This document shows, piece by piece, positions 1 to 9,207 of a DNA stretch of 25,118 nucleotides. The notes beneath the pieces were generated by a model, which was not told the DNA's origin, did no database searches, and saw nothing but the letters and a program-made list of their open reading frames with translations. Source of the stretch: Phyllobacteriaceae bacterium (lineage in GTDB: Bacteria; Pseudomonadota; Alphaproteobacteria; Rhizobiales; Rhizobiaceae); contig JADJTR010000009.1 in NCBI GenBank assembly GCA_016711085.1, positions 1-25,118 on the forward strand, in the 5' to 3' direction. Position 1 is the stretch's first letter; each line of letters begins with the position of its first letter. The translations under genes were made by a program, and so were the position numbers.

Positions 1-149
1 GGCGAATACGCGATGATCCAGGCCGCGGCCGCCAGTAAGCTCGCTCGATGGCGAGCGGGCGATGATGGAATCGCTCGCCTTCAAGCGGGCCGGCTGCGAC
101 GGGATTCTCACCTATTTCGCGCCGCGCGTGGCGGATGCTGAAGGGCTAG
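1..149 (+). CDS. hemB: delta-aminolevulinic acid dehydratase, C-terminal end (partial)
   Basis: This is the last ~50 codons of porphobilinogen synthase, which condenses two 5-aminolevulinate molecules in cytosolic haem synthesis. The first frame gives GEYAMIQAAAA, the family's conserved 'SGEY.MI.AA' segment. After a shift near base 36-45 a second frame gives LDGERAMMESLAFKRAGCDG followed by ILTYFAPRVA, matching the usual C-terminus. A second shift near 134 restores MLKG and a TAG stop at 147-149. The gene starts before the window. Two frameshifts in 150 bases of an essential gene suggest sequence error, not decay. The identification is by recall of the family C-terminus and is strong despite the short length. 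Confidence 0.82.
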
Positions 150-302
150 CGGCGGCGCCTTCTTGCCTCCTTGCGGGGGCCGCGGAACGGCGATTGGCCC
201 GGCGAAGCCGGGAGCAGAGCCGGTGAAACATTTCATCCACGCCGCGAACTGCGGCGGCCACAACCTGACCAAGGGCGAGCCACTGGTTTCGCCAGCCTTT
301 AG

Positions 303-317
303 CCCCCGCAATGGGGG
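303..317. repeat. short inverted repeat downstream of the TIR gene
   Basis: Five C and five G flank GCAAT (303-307 and 313-317). It sits between the convergent stops of hemB (149) and the TIR gene (335), about 20 bases past the TIR stop. It could be a weak terminator stem, but no T-run follows on either strand. The rest of 150-334 shows no convincing gene. Confidence 0.35.
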
Positions 318-334
318 AGGGGAAGAGCGGCGGT

Positions 335-1603
335 TCATCCACCCCAAATCCTTTCCAGCATTTCCTTTGAGGCCTTGATGATCGCCTTGCCGGCCTCAGG
401 AGTCGGCAATGTCGGTCTACCTTGGCGACGCGTTCGAGCAGACGATCAGCGGTGCCCATGACATCGAAGCGTTTCTTCAAATTTGCCGGAGATGCGATCC
501 TTGTCCGCCGGAATGAGTTCGCCATCGACCGGCTTTGCCGGTTCGCGCGGTTAATGTCTGGCGCTGGCGCTCGCGACGCTCCATCACCCGCCGGAACTCC
601 TCCGGCGCTTTTCCATCGTCTTCAGCTTTGCCAGACGCATTGGCGAGTTGCTTGTGCGATGAAGAAAATTCCGGTTTGTCGAAAGATGCGGAATCGATTG
701 ACGGAGAGTTTTCGATAGCGTGGTCGCGCAACATCACAAGAGGAAAACGCTGCCTGAGTTTCTCATGCAGTCAGGAAAATTCTGCAGCGCCTTTCAATCC
801 TCCCGCCCGCAGCTGGCATCAAACTGGACAGCGAAATGCATCGATATCCGCTGGATGAATTCGGCGCACACCGGATCCAGGTCTGGCATATGCGGTCTTG
901 CACCTACATTGTTATCAGTTCGTCGCGATAGTCGGTCGCCGCCTCCTTGCCATAATCGGCGCATTGGCGGTTGACATGGAAGCAATGATCAAGCGGAGCA
1001 GTTTTTCGCATCTCTTCCGGCAGATGCGCGAGTTCATCGTCGATGAACGGCTGCTCGATGGGCGATTCGGGCGTTGACGTCGATTGCCGTGCATGAATCA
1101 CCGGGTCGGGGCTTGCGGCCTCCGTGCTTCGCCGCGGGGGCGTTCCGGCAAGTGTTTGGTACCGTCAGCGGCGAGCGCGTCGAGGATGGCTTGGCGCGCC
1201 TTTGGCCTTCCCGGAACGGCATATAGCGGCACGTAGCAGATCTGCTTCTGGAGCGGTTTCAATACGGTCGGCCGAACAAGAAATCCGACAATCAACCGCC
1301 GTCTTCCGCCGCGATCCATGTTGTTGTAGGCGGCGTTCCATTCATCCTGGCAGATGTCGGACGCAGGATAGTCGGGCGAATAGATCGGCGAAAATTTGCC
1401 CATATTTTTCGAGACCGCGCGTTGCATCTCGGCGATGAAATTCGAGCCGGGCGGCATATCCTTGTACTGTGCGAAAACGTTAGCCACCAGCCATCAATCA
1501 CGCCGCCGATCTGTTTCGCCGCGTCGAGATCAGCCGAATTGTAGCCTGATGAAAACAGGCCGAGCGCGACGCCGCCTCCTCCACCACCCCGCCCTCTCGC
1601 CAT
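335..1603 (-). CDS. TIR-domain protein, frameshifted
   Basis: A minus-strand gene broken by about six or more indels. The proposed start is ATG at 1603, with GGAGG (1610-1614 on the complement) six bases upstream. A Gly-rich N-terminus leads into a TIR domain in two frames. YNSADLDAAKQIGGVIDG is followed, after one missing base near 1490, by NVFAQYKDMPPGSNFIAEMQ, then FSPIYSPDYPASDICQDEW, then LIVGFLVRP and a QAILDAL helix. The 21-residue spacing from the 'SY'-like Tyr to VF fits TIR folds. The Glu in CQDEW sits where TIR NADases have their catalytic Glu. The C-terminal ~270 residues (1190-335) are unrecognised. They include a charged stretch (APEEFRRVMERRERQRQ) and end in GKAIIKASKEMLERIWGG plus TGA (335-337). 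TIR proteins act as NAD-cleaving immune effectors or as adaptors; which applies here is unknown. Confidence 0.6.
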
Positions 1604-2421
1604 TGATCGCCTCCGCCACAAAGCCGATCCCAGAAATCTTTGCGTCCGCCGCCGAGGGCAATACGGCGGTCGAGTTCATCAACCATGTCAGCGCGGCAGG
1701 CCGAAGGACGGCGTGCCGAGCACGCGCGAGCAGGCCCCATTCGCTCCAGATCGGCCAACAGGTTTCCGGGGTATTTTTCGGGGATCGGACGATGGCGCGG
1801 TCGCCAGCGCCTTGTCGACTTTCGGGCGTTCATGCTCCCACCAGTCAGAGGCCTCGCCCGGCCACAGTGAGCGGTCGGCGAGTTCGGTCGGCAAAACGCG
1901 CCGCTTTCAGGCGCACGGGCGTCTGCGGTCACGGCGGCCCAAATGACGGCGGCGGCTCTGGCGGCGGAGGCGGCGGCTCTGGCGGCGGAGGCGGCGGCGT
2001 CGGCAGCTTCCTGGCGGCGTCGGCGGCGGCGTCGGCGGCCTCTGGCGGCAGAGCGGCGGCGGCTCTGGCAACGGAGGCAGCTCTGGCGGCAACGTAGGCG
2101 GCGTCGGCGGCGGCAGCTCCTGGCGGCGGAGGCGGCGGCGAGCGGCGGCGGCTCTGGCTGAGGAGGCGGCTCTTTCGATTTCGCGGGTCGGATATAAGGG
2201 CGACCCGCGAAATCGCGGTTCTCCTGAAAAACCGCTTCTGTCAAGCGCGGTGCAATCATCCGATCCCGGTATCCGGCGCTCGAGGCGCGTTACGAGGCAG
2301 CGCCCGCAATGCCGCGCGCAGGGCGCCGACCTTCCAAAACGCCGCGATCATGTTTTTCGGGCGCGCCTTCGGCGCCACGCCTCGACCTGCTTGGCGTCGG
2401 TAAAATCCACTCCTCCGGTAT
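1604..2421 (-). CDS. frameshifted coding region with PPPEPPP linker, upstream of or fused to the TIR gene
   Basis: I do not recognise a named family. Reading across frames on the minus strand gives a plausible N-terminus, VDFTDAKQVEAW, then RPKNMIAAFWKVGALRAALR (an Ala/Leu-rich helical segment). Next come APRLTEAVFQENRDFAGRPY, a Pro/Glu-rich linker (complement of ~1945-2170), and a coding-like stretch: ELADRSLWPGEASDWWEHER, then KYPGNLLADLERMG, then DMVDELDRRIALGGGRKDFW. At least five shifts are needed. It may be an independent gene ending just inside the TIR gene, or the N-terminal half of one ~690-residue protein whose next domain is TIR. The good ribosome site before 1603 slightly favours two genes. 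The start near 2421 is a guess. Confidence 0.38.
1948..1989. repeat. two exact 21-bp tandem copies inside a GGC-rich tract
   Basis: The unit is GGCGGCGGCTCT plus GGCGGCGGA, copied twice and followed by degenerate relatives to about 2165. On the minus strand it reads PPPEPPP, a common flexible linker; on the plus strand GGGSGGG. The neighbouring coding signal is on the minus strand, so the Pro-rich reading is preferred. Such tracts are prone to indel error, which may explain the frame changes here. Confidence 0.7.
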
Positions 2422-2498
2422 GCCCGCCATCGCGGCACCATTCCCGCACGCAGAAGTGGCGGGAAGGGCAGCGAAAATCAAGAAGCCGAGACTGCTGC

Positions 2499-2545
2499 CT
2501 CCCCTTTGGGGAGAAGCCAGACCTTCTCCCCTTGTGGGAGAAGGT
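2499..2545. repeat. paired palindromes: CTCCCCTTTGGGGAG and ACCTTCTCCC/GGGAGAAGGT
   Basis: The first palindrome (2499-2513) has six-base arms around TTT. The second has perfect ten-base arms, 2521-2530 and 2536-2545, around CTTGT. The same ten-base arms recur at 3420-3443, which marks a dispersed intergenic repeat family rather than a single terminator. Confidence 0.8.
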
Positions 2546-2635
2546 GGATCGTCGCGGAACGCATTGGGACGGATAATGGGGTGTTCGGCGGCAAGGGCCT
2601 CTTGGACCTCCCTTCAACTAGCTCAGCCTCGGCCA

Positions 2636-2656
2636 CCTTCTCCCACGAGGAGAAGG
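2636..2656. repeat. dispersed CCTTCTCC/GGAGAAGG palindrome
   Basis: Eight-base perfect arms (2636-2643 and 2649-2656) flank CACGA. The arms are part of the same sequence as the copies at 2521-2545 and 3420-3443, with a different loop. Confidence 0.75.
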
Positions 2657-2675
2657 GAAGGGCCGCCGCGCCACC

Positions 2676-2689
2676 GGGAAATATTTCCC
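2676..2689. repeat. 14-bp perfect palindrome GGGAAATATTTCCC
   Basis: A perfect two-fold palindrome with no loop. It is AT-centred inside a GC-rich region, so it could be a regulator site or part of the intergenic repeat. No gene start lies close by; the nearest is at 3508. Confidence 0.6.
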
Positions 2690-2883
2690 CAACCATTTCA
2701 ATGCCACAGCGCCCTGTTCCCCTGCTGCCCTCATCGAATCTGTCCACCCTCTCCAAACCTCCCCGATAATCTCCCTCGCCTCCCGCGACGGGGAACCCGG
2801 TTTCGCCAGGCCCGGTGTGGACCGGGGCGGGGGACGGTAGGGAACCAGGGGACGACGGTTTGGTCCTCTGGTCCGGAGACCCT

Positions 2884-2902
2884 GCCCGCGTTCGCCGCGG
2901 GC
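2884..2902. repeat. stem-loop GCCCGCG-TTCGC-CGCGGGC
   Basis: Seven-base perfect arms with a five-base loop. It is immediately followed by CCAC-CAAAAA-GTGG (2911-2924) and a larger nested hairpin, suggesting a structured element. Confidence 0.65.
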
Positions 2903-2923
2903 GGACGCAGCCACCAAAAAGTG

Positions 2924-2968
2924 GCGCATGGCCTTGCCCGAAAAGTCTGCAACTTTCAGGCCATGCGC
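2924..2968. repeat. nested inverted repeat GCGCATGGCCT / AGGCCATGCGC
   Basis: Eleven-base perfect arms (2924-2934 and 2958-2968) enclose a second pair, AAAGT (2942-2946) and ACTTT (2952-2956), around CTGCA. Nested arms suggest an RNA or cruciform fold. From memory, AAAAGTCTGCAACTTT-type segments beside CATGGCCTTG occur in rhizobial intergenic palindromic repeats, so a repeat-family member is the leading reading. Confidence 0.65.
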
Positions 2969-3327
2969 TCCCCATTAGGACGGCCCGAGGCCCTCAGTGC
3001 GCTGATGACGGCGACAGTCCGGGGCGAAAACACCGGACGGGGCTGCTGGCCACGAGCCACAGTCAAACATTCAGAAGTTCGGGCGCAGCCTGCGTCTTCC
3101 CTGACCGCCACCCCTGTACCTCTCCCCGCCGGGAGGTCAGAGGACGGGTCGAGGCAAAGCGACTTCGACCCCGGAACGGACGAGAACGACCCGAAGGGAA
3201 GCGATCAGGTGAGGGAAATTTCAACAGCCAGACCGGCGACGGGGCGTGGCGGGGAGAAACCCGCACTCCGGCCCGCTGACCCATCTCTCCCCGCGAGCGG
3301 GAACGAGGTTGAAGGCGCGGGTTCAAT

Positions 3328-3346
3328 CTCCCCCCCACCGGGGAGA
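3328..3346. repeat. inverted repeat TCTCCCC / GGGGAGA
   Basis: Seven-base arms (3328-3334 and 3340-3346) around CCCAC. Same CT-rich/GA-rich style as the other palindromes in this gap. Confidence 0.55.
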
Positions 3347-3419
3347 GTTGTTTGAGGCGAAAGCCGAGGTCGGATGAGGGGAGATGCCCGCAACCGCCTC
3401 GGCGCCGGCGCGCCAGTCC

Positions 3420-3443
3420 ACCTTCTCCCGCAAGGGAGAAGGT
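3420..3443. repeat. dispersed ACCTTCTCCC / GGGAGAAGGT palindrome
   Basis: Perfect ten-base arms (3420-3429 and 3434-3443) around GCAA. The arms are identical to those at 2521-2545 while the loop differs, as in mobile or converted palindromic units. It lies 65 bases before the RDD gene. Confidence 0.8.
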
Positions 3444-3507
3444 CCAGAACCCCCCCCTTGCCGCCTCCCCCGCCCCTCCCATTTCTCCCTGACAAGGAAG
3501 TACGCCC

Positions 3508-3984
3508 ATGACCGCCGCCACCGCCGACACCGTTCCCTATCTCCCCGAGCAGGCGCTCGCCGAAAGCGTGCCGTTCTTTCCGCGTCGCCGCGTTCCTGAT
3601 CGATTACGCGCTGATCCCGCTGTTCGCAGCGCCGGTCTGGCTGATCGTCGCGGTGCTCGGCCTGCTCACCTTCGGCTTCGGCTTTGCCCTTTTCGGCGTG
3701 GTGTTTCCCATGACCGCGCTCTCCTATGTGGCGCTCACCCTCGGCGGACCGCGCCGGGCGACCTTCGGCATGCAGGCGATGGACATCCGCATTGAGCGTC
3801 TCGACGGCCGTTTCGTCGACCCGATGATGGCGATCGTCCACACCGACTTTATTCTGGCTGGCGAACGCGATCTTTTCGCCGCTGATCCTTCTCGCCACGC
3901 TGTTCACACAGCGCAACCGAACGCTCCCACGACAATTTGCTCGGCGCCGAGGTCGTTTACTTTCTCCATAAGCCGATGACCTGA
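3508..3984 (+). CDS. RDD family integral membrane protein, frameshifted
   Basis: The start is ATG 3508, with AAGGA about ten bases upstream. Reading across frames gives a short polar N-terminus (MTAATADTVPYLPEQALAES). A first membrane segment, FLIDYALIPLFAAPVWLIVA, merges into GLLTFGFGFALFGVVFPM. Then come TALSYVALTLGG and GGPRRATFGMQAMDIRIE, the RDD-type 'G.T.GM....' signature. A last membrane segment is FSPLILLATLFTQRNRTL, and the end is HDNLLGAEVVYF before TGA 3982-3984. Expected length is ~158 residues, normal for single-domain RDD proteins. Three shifts, near 3580, 3845 and 3930, break it. RDD proteins are membrane proteins of mostly unknown role. Its position before the leucyltransferase matches the rhizobial order I recall. 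Confidence 0.78.
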
Positions 3985-4030
3985 CGCGCGAAGCCCGCAA
4001 TCTGGCGCGACCATCTGATTTGGTCGCCCC

Positions 4031-4783
4031 ATGACGCCGCAACAGCCCGGCGCAACGCCGCAGTTCTTAACTTTCTCACCGCGCCCTCGCCCTGCCCCTA
4101 TCTGGAGGGGCAGTTCGAACGCAAGGTGTTCACCCATCTGGTCGGCGAGCGCGCGCCGGGCTGAACGACATCCTCACCGGGGCGGCTTTCGCCGGTCGCA
4201 GAACATTGCCTACCGGCCGGCCTGCGAAAGCTGCCGGGACCTGCGATCTCGGTCGGGTGCTGGCGAAGGAGTTCGTCGCCTCGCGCACCATCCGCAGGAT
4301 CGCGCAGAAGAACGCCGATCTGGTGGTGACGACAGGAGAGCCAAACGCCGACAGCCGAGCAGTTCTCGCTGTTTCGCGCCTATCTCGACGACCGCCACCG
4401 GCGCGGAGGCATGAGCGACATGTCGGCGCTCGACTTCGCCATGATGATGGAGGACAGCCACGTCACCGCCCGCGTCACCGAATACCGCCTGCCCGATCCT
4501 GACCGGCGCGCGGCGGCAAACCATCGCCGTGGCGCTGATAAGCCGCATGGGCGACGGCTGGTCGATGGTCTATTCCTTCTACAACACCGATCTTTCCGGC
4601 CGCTCGCTCGGCGTCCACATGATCCTCGACCATCGGCCGGGCTGGGCCGAGGGCCTGCTGCATGTCTATCTCGGCTATTGGGTCGCGGGCTCGCGCAAGA
4701 TGGAATACAAGGTGCGCTTCCAGCCGCAGGAACATCTGGGGCCGAAGGGCTGGGCGCGGTTTCCCGCCCCGGCGGTCGACTGA
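4031..4783 (+). CDS. bpt: aspartate/glutamate leucyltransferase (bacterial N-end rule), frameshifted
   Basis: Transfers leucine (arginine in the eukaryotic ATE1 relatives) from aminoacyl-tRNA to proteins with N-terminal Asp or Glu, marking them for ClpS/ClpAP degradation in the cytosol. In different frames one reads CPYLEGQFERKVFTHLVG near the N-terminus, FRRSQNIAYRPACESCRDL, VLAKEFVASRTIRRI, SLFRAYLDDRHRRGGMSDM, then WSMVYSFYNTDLSGRSLG, GLLHVYLGYWVAGSRKMEYK and ending GWARFPAPAVD. The N-terminal CPY and the ACESCR cysteines fit the family. With about five indels corrected the length is ~250 residues, as usual. The start is ATG 4031. The stop abuts the start of the next gene, suggesting co-transcription with the RDD and EamA genes. 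Confidence 0.88.
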
Positions 4784-5664
4784 TTGGGACCCATCGACCA
4801 TAAAAAAGGCCTGCTGCTCACCGCTTTCGGCGGGCTGATTAGCGACCTTCGACATCCCGCTGCTGCGCCTCGTAATGGCGAGGCGTGGTCAGCTGATGCT
4901 GCTGCGCTCAGCGGGCGTCACCGTCGTCGCGGCGCTGGCGCTGCATGCTGCTCAGACGGCGCGATGCGACGACGCCGCCGATGATCCCGGCGCAGGCCGG
5001 ACTGGTCATCGCGGCGCTGGCGCAGCTGACCTCGGTGCCTTCATGCTTTGGCCGTGCATCACAGCGACATCGGCGAACGTCGCCTTCATCCTCGCCTTCA
5101 ACACCTTCTTTTCCGCTCTTTTCGCGGCGATCTTCCTGAAGGAGCGCCCGCACCTCTACACCATCGCCGCCATGGCGGCGATGGTGTTCGCCGTCCTTCT
5201 GATCGTCGAGGACGGCATTTCAGCCGGCCATTGGCTGGGCGATCCTGCTGGCGCGCTCGCCACCGCCCCCTTCTTCGCCCGCCGCCGCCATCACCGAGCT
5301 CGCGGGCTTCGGGCAAGGACATGGGTTTCGCGGCGCTGGTCTCGGCCGTCGTGCGGCGGCGCTTGCCGCGGCCTTCGTCGTCGGCGGTTCGGGCTTCGCG
5401 GTCGAGCGGCGCCTGGTGGCTGGTGTTCAACGGCGCGGTGGTGATGCCGCTGTCCTTCGCGCTGCTCGGCAACGCGCCGGCAAATGGATTCCCGCACCGG
5501 AAGTGGCGTGTTCTACCTGCTCAGAAACGGTGTCAGCGCCGGTTTGGATCCACCACTTCTGTTCGCCGAACGCCTGTCCAACCAGAGCCTCGTCCGGCAG
5601 GCTGATCCTCATCGCCGCGCTGGCGCCTTGTTCGGTGTGGCAGTTGCGGCGGGAGAGTGGCTGA
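4784..5664 (+). CDS. DMT superfamily (EamA) transporter, frameshifted
   Basis: A drug/metabolite exporter-type inner-membrane protein of about 290 residues with two EamA repeats. The N-terminal part reads HKKGLLLTAFGGLI, then FDIPLLRLVNGEAW and LMLLRSAGVTVVAALALHA. The central part, in one frame at ~5040-5260, reads ANVAFILAFNTFFSALFAAI then FLKERPHLYTIAAMAAMVFA, a typical EamA helix-loop-helix. The C-terminal part reads WWLVFNGAVVMPLSFALLGN, then SAPVWIHH and LILIAALA, ending in QLRRESG before TGA 5662-5664. At least six shifts break it. The start is unclear: an in-frame TTG abuts the bpt stop, while ATCGACCATAAA at ~4793 could be a damaged ATG. The substrate cannot be told. Confidence 0.8.
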
Positions 5665-7634
<1,970 letters not shown>

Positions 7635-7794
7635 CTCTTCGATTTTTGCTGCCTTTTTCAGCATCCATCTGCCGTCGAATGATGCACTGCATAAATGCGA
7701 TTCAGCAAGGCTTTGCCTCCAAGGCGAGCATTCCAAAGCTTAACGCGCTGTTAATGCTTGGCATTTTGCGCCATTCAGGTTGGGCGAAACCATC
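7635..7794. other. parC-urtA intergenic sequence, possible regulator sites
   Basis: No gene is seen. It contains GCAT-AA-ATGC, and TGCGCC-ATTCA-GGTTGG at 7767-7783, which loosely resembles an NtrC site (TGCACC-N5-GGTGCA); its right half is poor and it lies very close to the promoter. TGCACT occurs at 7683. The left edge is the point where parC homology stops, so part of this sequence may be misjoined. Confidence 0.25.
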
Positions 7795-7810
7795 TGGCAC
7801 GCCGCTTGCT
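7795..7810 (+). promoter_or_regulatory. sigma-54 (RpoN) -24/-12 promoter of the urt operon
   Basis: TGGCACGCCGCTTGCT matches the consensus TGGCACG-N4-TTGCW at every defined base, with ten bases between the GG (7796-7797) and GC (7808-7809) elements. It lies about 40 bases before the urtA ribosome site on the correct strand. Sigma-54 with NtrC drives many nitrogen-scavenging genes, so control of urea uptake by nitrogen limitation is the natural inference. The transcript would begin near 7821. Confidence 0.85.
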
Positions 7811-7837
7811 GCCCTGCTGCGGTGCAAACAAACAGCC

Positions 7838-7842
7838 GGAGG
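7838..7842 (+). promoter_or_regulatory. ribosome binding site GGAGG of urtA
   Basis: GGAGG lies five bases before the triplet at 7848. It supports an upstream start over TTG 7870, which would leave the site 27 bases away. Confidence 0.6.
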
Positions 7843-7847
7843 CTTCC

Positions 7848-9144
7848 GTAACCAACCGTACCGCCCGCCTTGCCCTTTTTTTCCGCCCTGCTCTCCTCCT
7901 CCGCGTTGACGCTGCCGGCGTTCGCCGAGGACACGATCAAGATTGGCATCCTGCATTCGCTCTCGGGCACGATGGCGATTTCAGAGACGACGCTCAAAGA
8001 CGCCATGCTGATGCTCATCGACGAGCAGAACAAGAAAGGCGGCGTGCTCGGCAAGCAGATCGAGGCGGTCGTGGTCGACCCGGCGTCGAACTGGCCGCTG
8101 TTCGCCGAGAAGGCGCGCGAGCTGATCGAGAAGGACAAGGTTTCCGCCGTGTTCGGCTGCTGGACTTCCGTCAGCCGCAAATCGGTGCTGCCGGTGTTCA
8201 AGGAACTCAATTCGCTGCTGTTCTACCCTGTCCAGTACGAGGGCGAGGAAAGCGAGCGCAATGTGTTCTACACCGGCGCGGCGCCGAACCAGCAGGCAAT
8301 CCCCGCCGTCGACTATTTGATGAACGACGAAAAGGTCGAGCGCTGGGTGCTGGCCGGCACCGACTACGTCTATCCGCGCACGACCAACAAGATCCTCGAG
8401 GCCTACCTGATCGCCAAGGGCGTCAAGCCCGACGACATCATGATCAACTACACGCCGTTCGGCCATTCCGACTGGCAGACCATCGTCGCCGACATCAAGA
8501 AATTCGGCTCGGCCGGCAAGAAAACCGCCGTCGTCTCGACCATCAACGGCGACGCCAACGTGCCCTTCTACAAGGAGCTCGGCAACGCCGGCGTCAAGGC
8601 CGAGGACATCCCGGTCGTCGCCTTTTCCGTCGGCGAAGAGGAACTGGCCGGCCTCGACACCGCGCCGCTGGTCGGCCATCTCGCCGCCTGGAACTATTTC
8701 CAGTCTGCGGACGCGCCGGTCAACGCCGAATTCATCAAGACCTGGAAAGCCTTCATCAAGAACGACAAGCGCGTCACCAACGATCCGATGGAAGCCCACT
8801 ATATCGGCTTCAACATGTGGGTGAAGGCGGTCGAAAAGGCCGGCTCGGCCGAACCCGACAAGGTGATCGAGGCGCTGCCCGGAATCGAGGCGGCCAACCT
8901 GACCGGCGGCACGTCGAAAATGCTCGCCAACCATCACATCACCAAGCCGGTGCTGATCGGCGAGATCCAGGCCGACGGCCAATTCGAAACCGTGTGGAAG
9001 ACGCCGGACCTCGTGGCCGGCGACGCCTGGACCGACTACCTGCCGGAATCCAAGGTGCTGGAAGCCGACTGGGTCGACCTGAAGTGCGGCAACTACAACA
9101 CCGAGACGAAAAAGTGTCTCGGCACCACGGCCGCCGCGAATTGA
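7848..9144 (+). CDS. urtA: urea ABC transporter substrate-binding protein
   Basis: Periplasmic urea-binding protein of the UrtABCDE importer, family of branched-chain amino-acid binding proteins. The mature part is clean: EDTIKIGILHSLSGTMAISE, FGCWTSVSRKSVLPVFKELN, LLFYPVQYEGEESERNVFYT-like text, AAPNQQAIPAVDYLM and INGDANVPFYKELGNAG, all typical of UrtA. The C-terminus is LKCGNYNTETKKCLGTTAAA. The uninterrupted frame begins with TTG 7870, but that would give a signal peptide without positive charge. GGAGG at 7838-7842 precedes GTA at 7848. Deleting one T from the T-run at 7876-7882 joins TNRTARLALF to SALLSSSALTLPAFA, a textbook signal peptide cleaved before EDT. The true start is therefore near 7848 with a damaged start codon. 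It is first in the operon. Confidence 0.95.
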
Positions 9145-9207
9145 TCGCCTGAATCGGAGCCGGGCGGCGAAATCCGCCCGGCCTTCCCTCCGCGTGAAAG
9201 ACCGTCG

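Larger units (their letters stand above)
2422..3507. other. ~1.1 kb intergenic region rich in inverted repeats
   Basis: No convincing gene was found. Open frames exist on both strands, but they are Arg/Pro/Gly-rich, run through the palindromes and match no family I know. The region holds several CCTTCTCCC...GGGAGAAGG palindromes, a 14-bp perfect palindrome and a cluster of hairpins at 2884-3038, listed separately. This resembles the mosaic intergenic repeats of rhizobial chromosomes. Confidence 0.6.

Noticed and set aside
2780..3250. RNase P RNA or another large housekeeping RNA in the structured gap
   Set aside because: Compared from memory with alphaproteobacterial rnpB and tmRNA; the conserved core words are not present, so only hairpins are reported.
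2309..3355. 348-residue plus-strand open frame
   Set aside because: Arg/Pro/Gly-rich, crosses several palindromic repeats, no recognisable domain; a product of high GC and few stops.
2499..3443. CRISPR array
   Set aside because: The repeats are irregularly spaced, palindromic, few and without equal-length spacers or cas genes.
7981..8982. 333-residue minus-strand open frame
   Set aside because: Antisense to clean urtA; no family match recognised.
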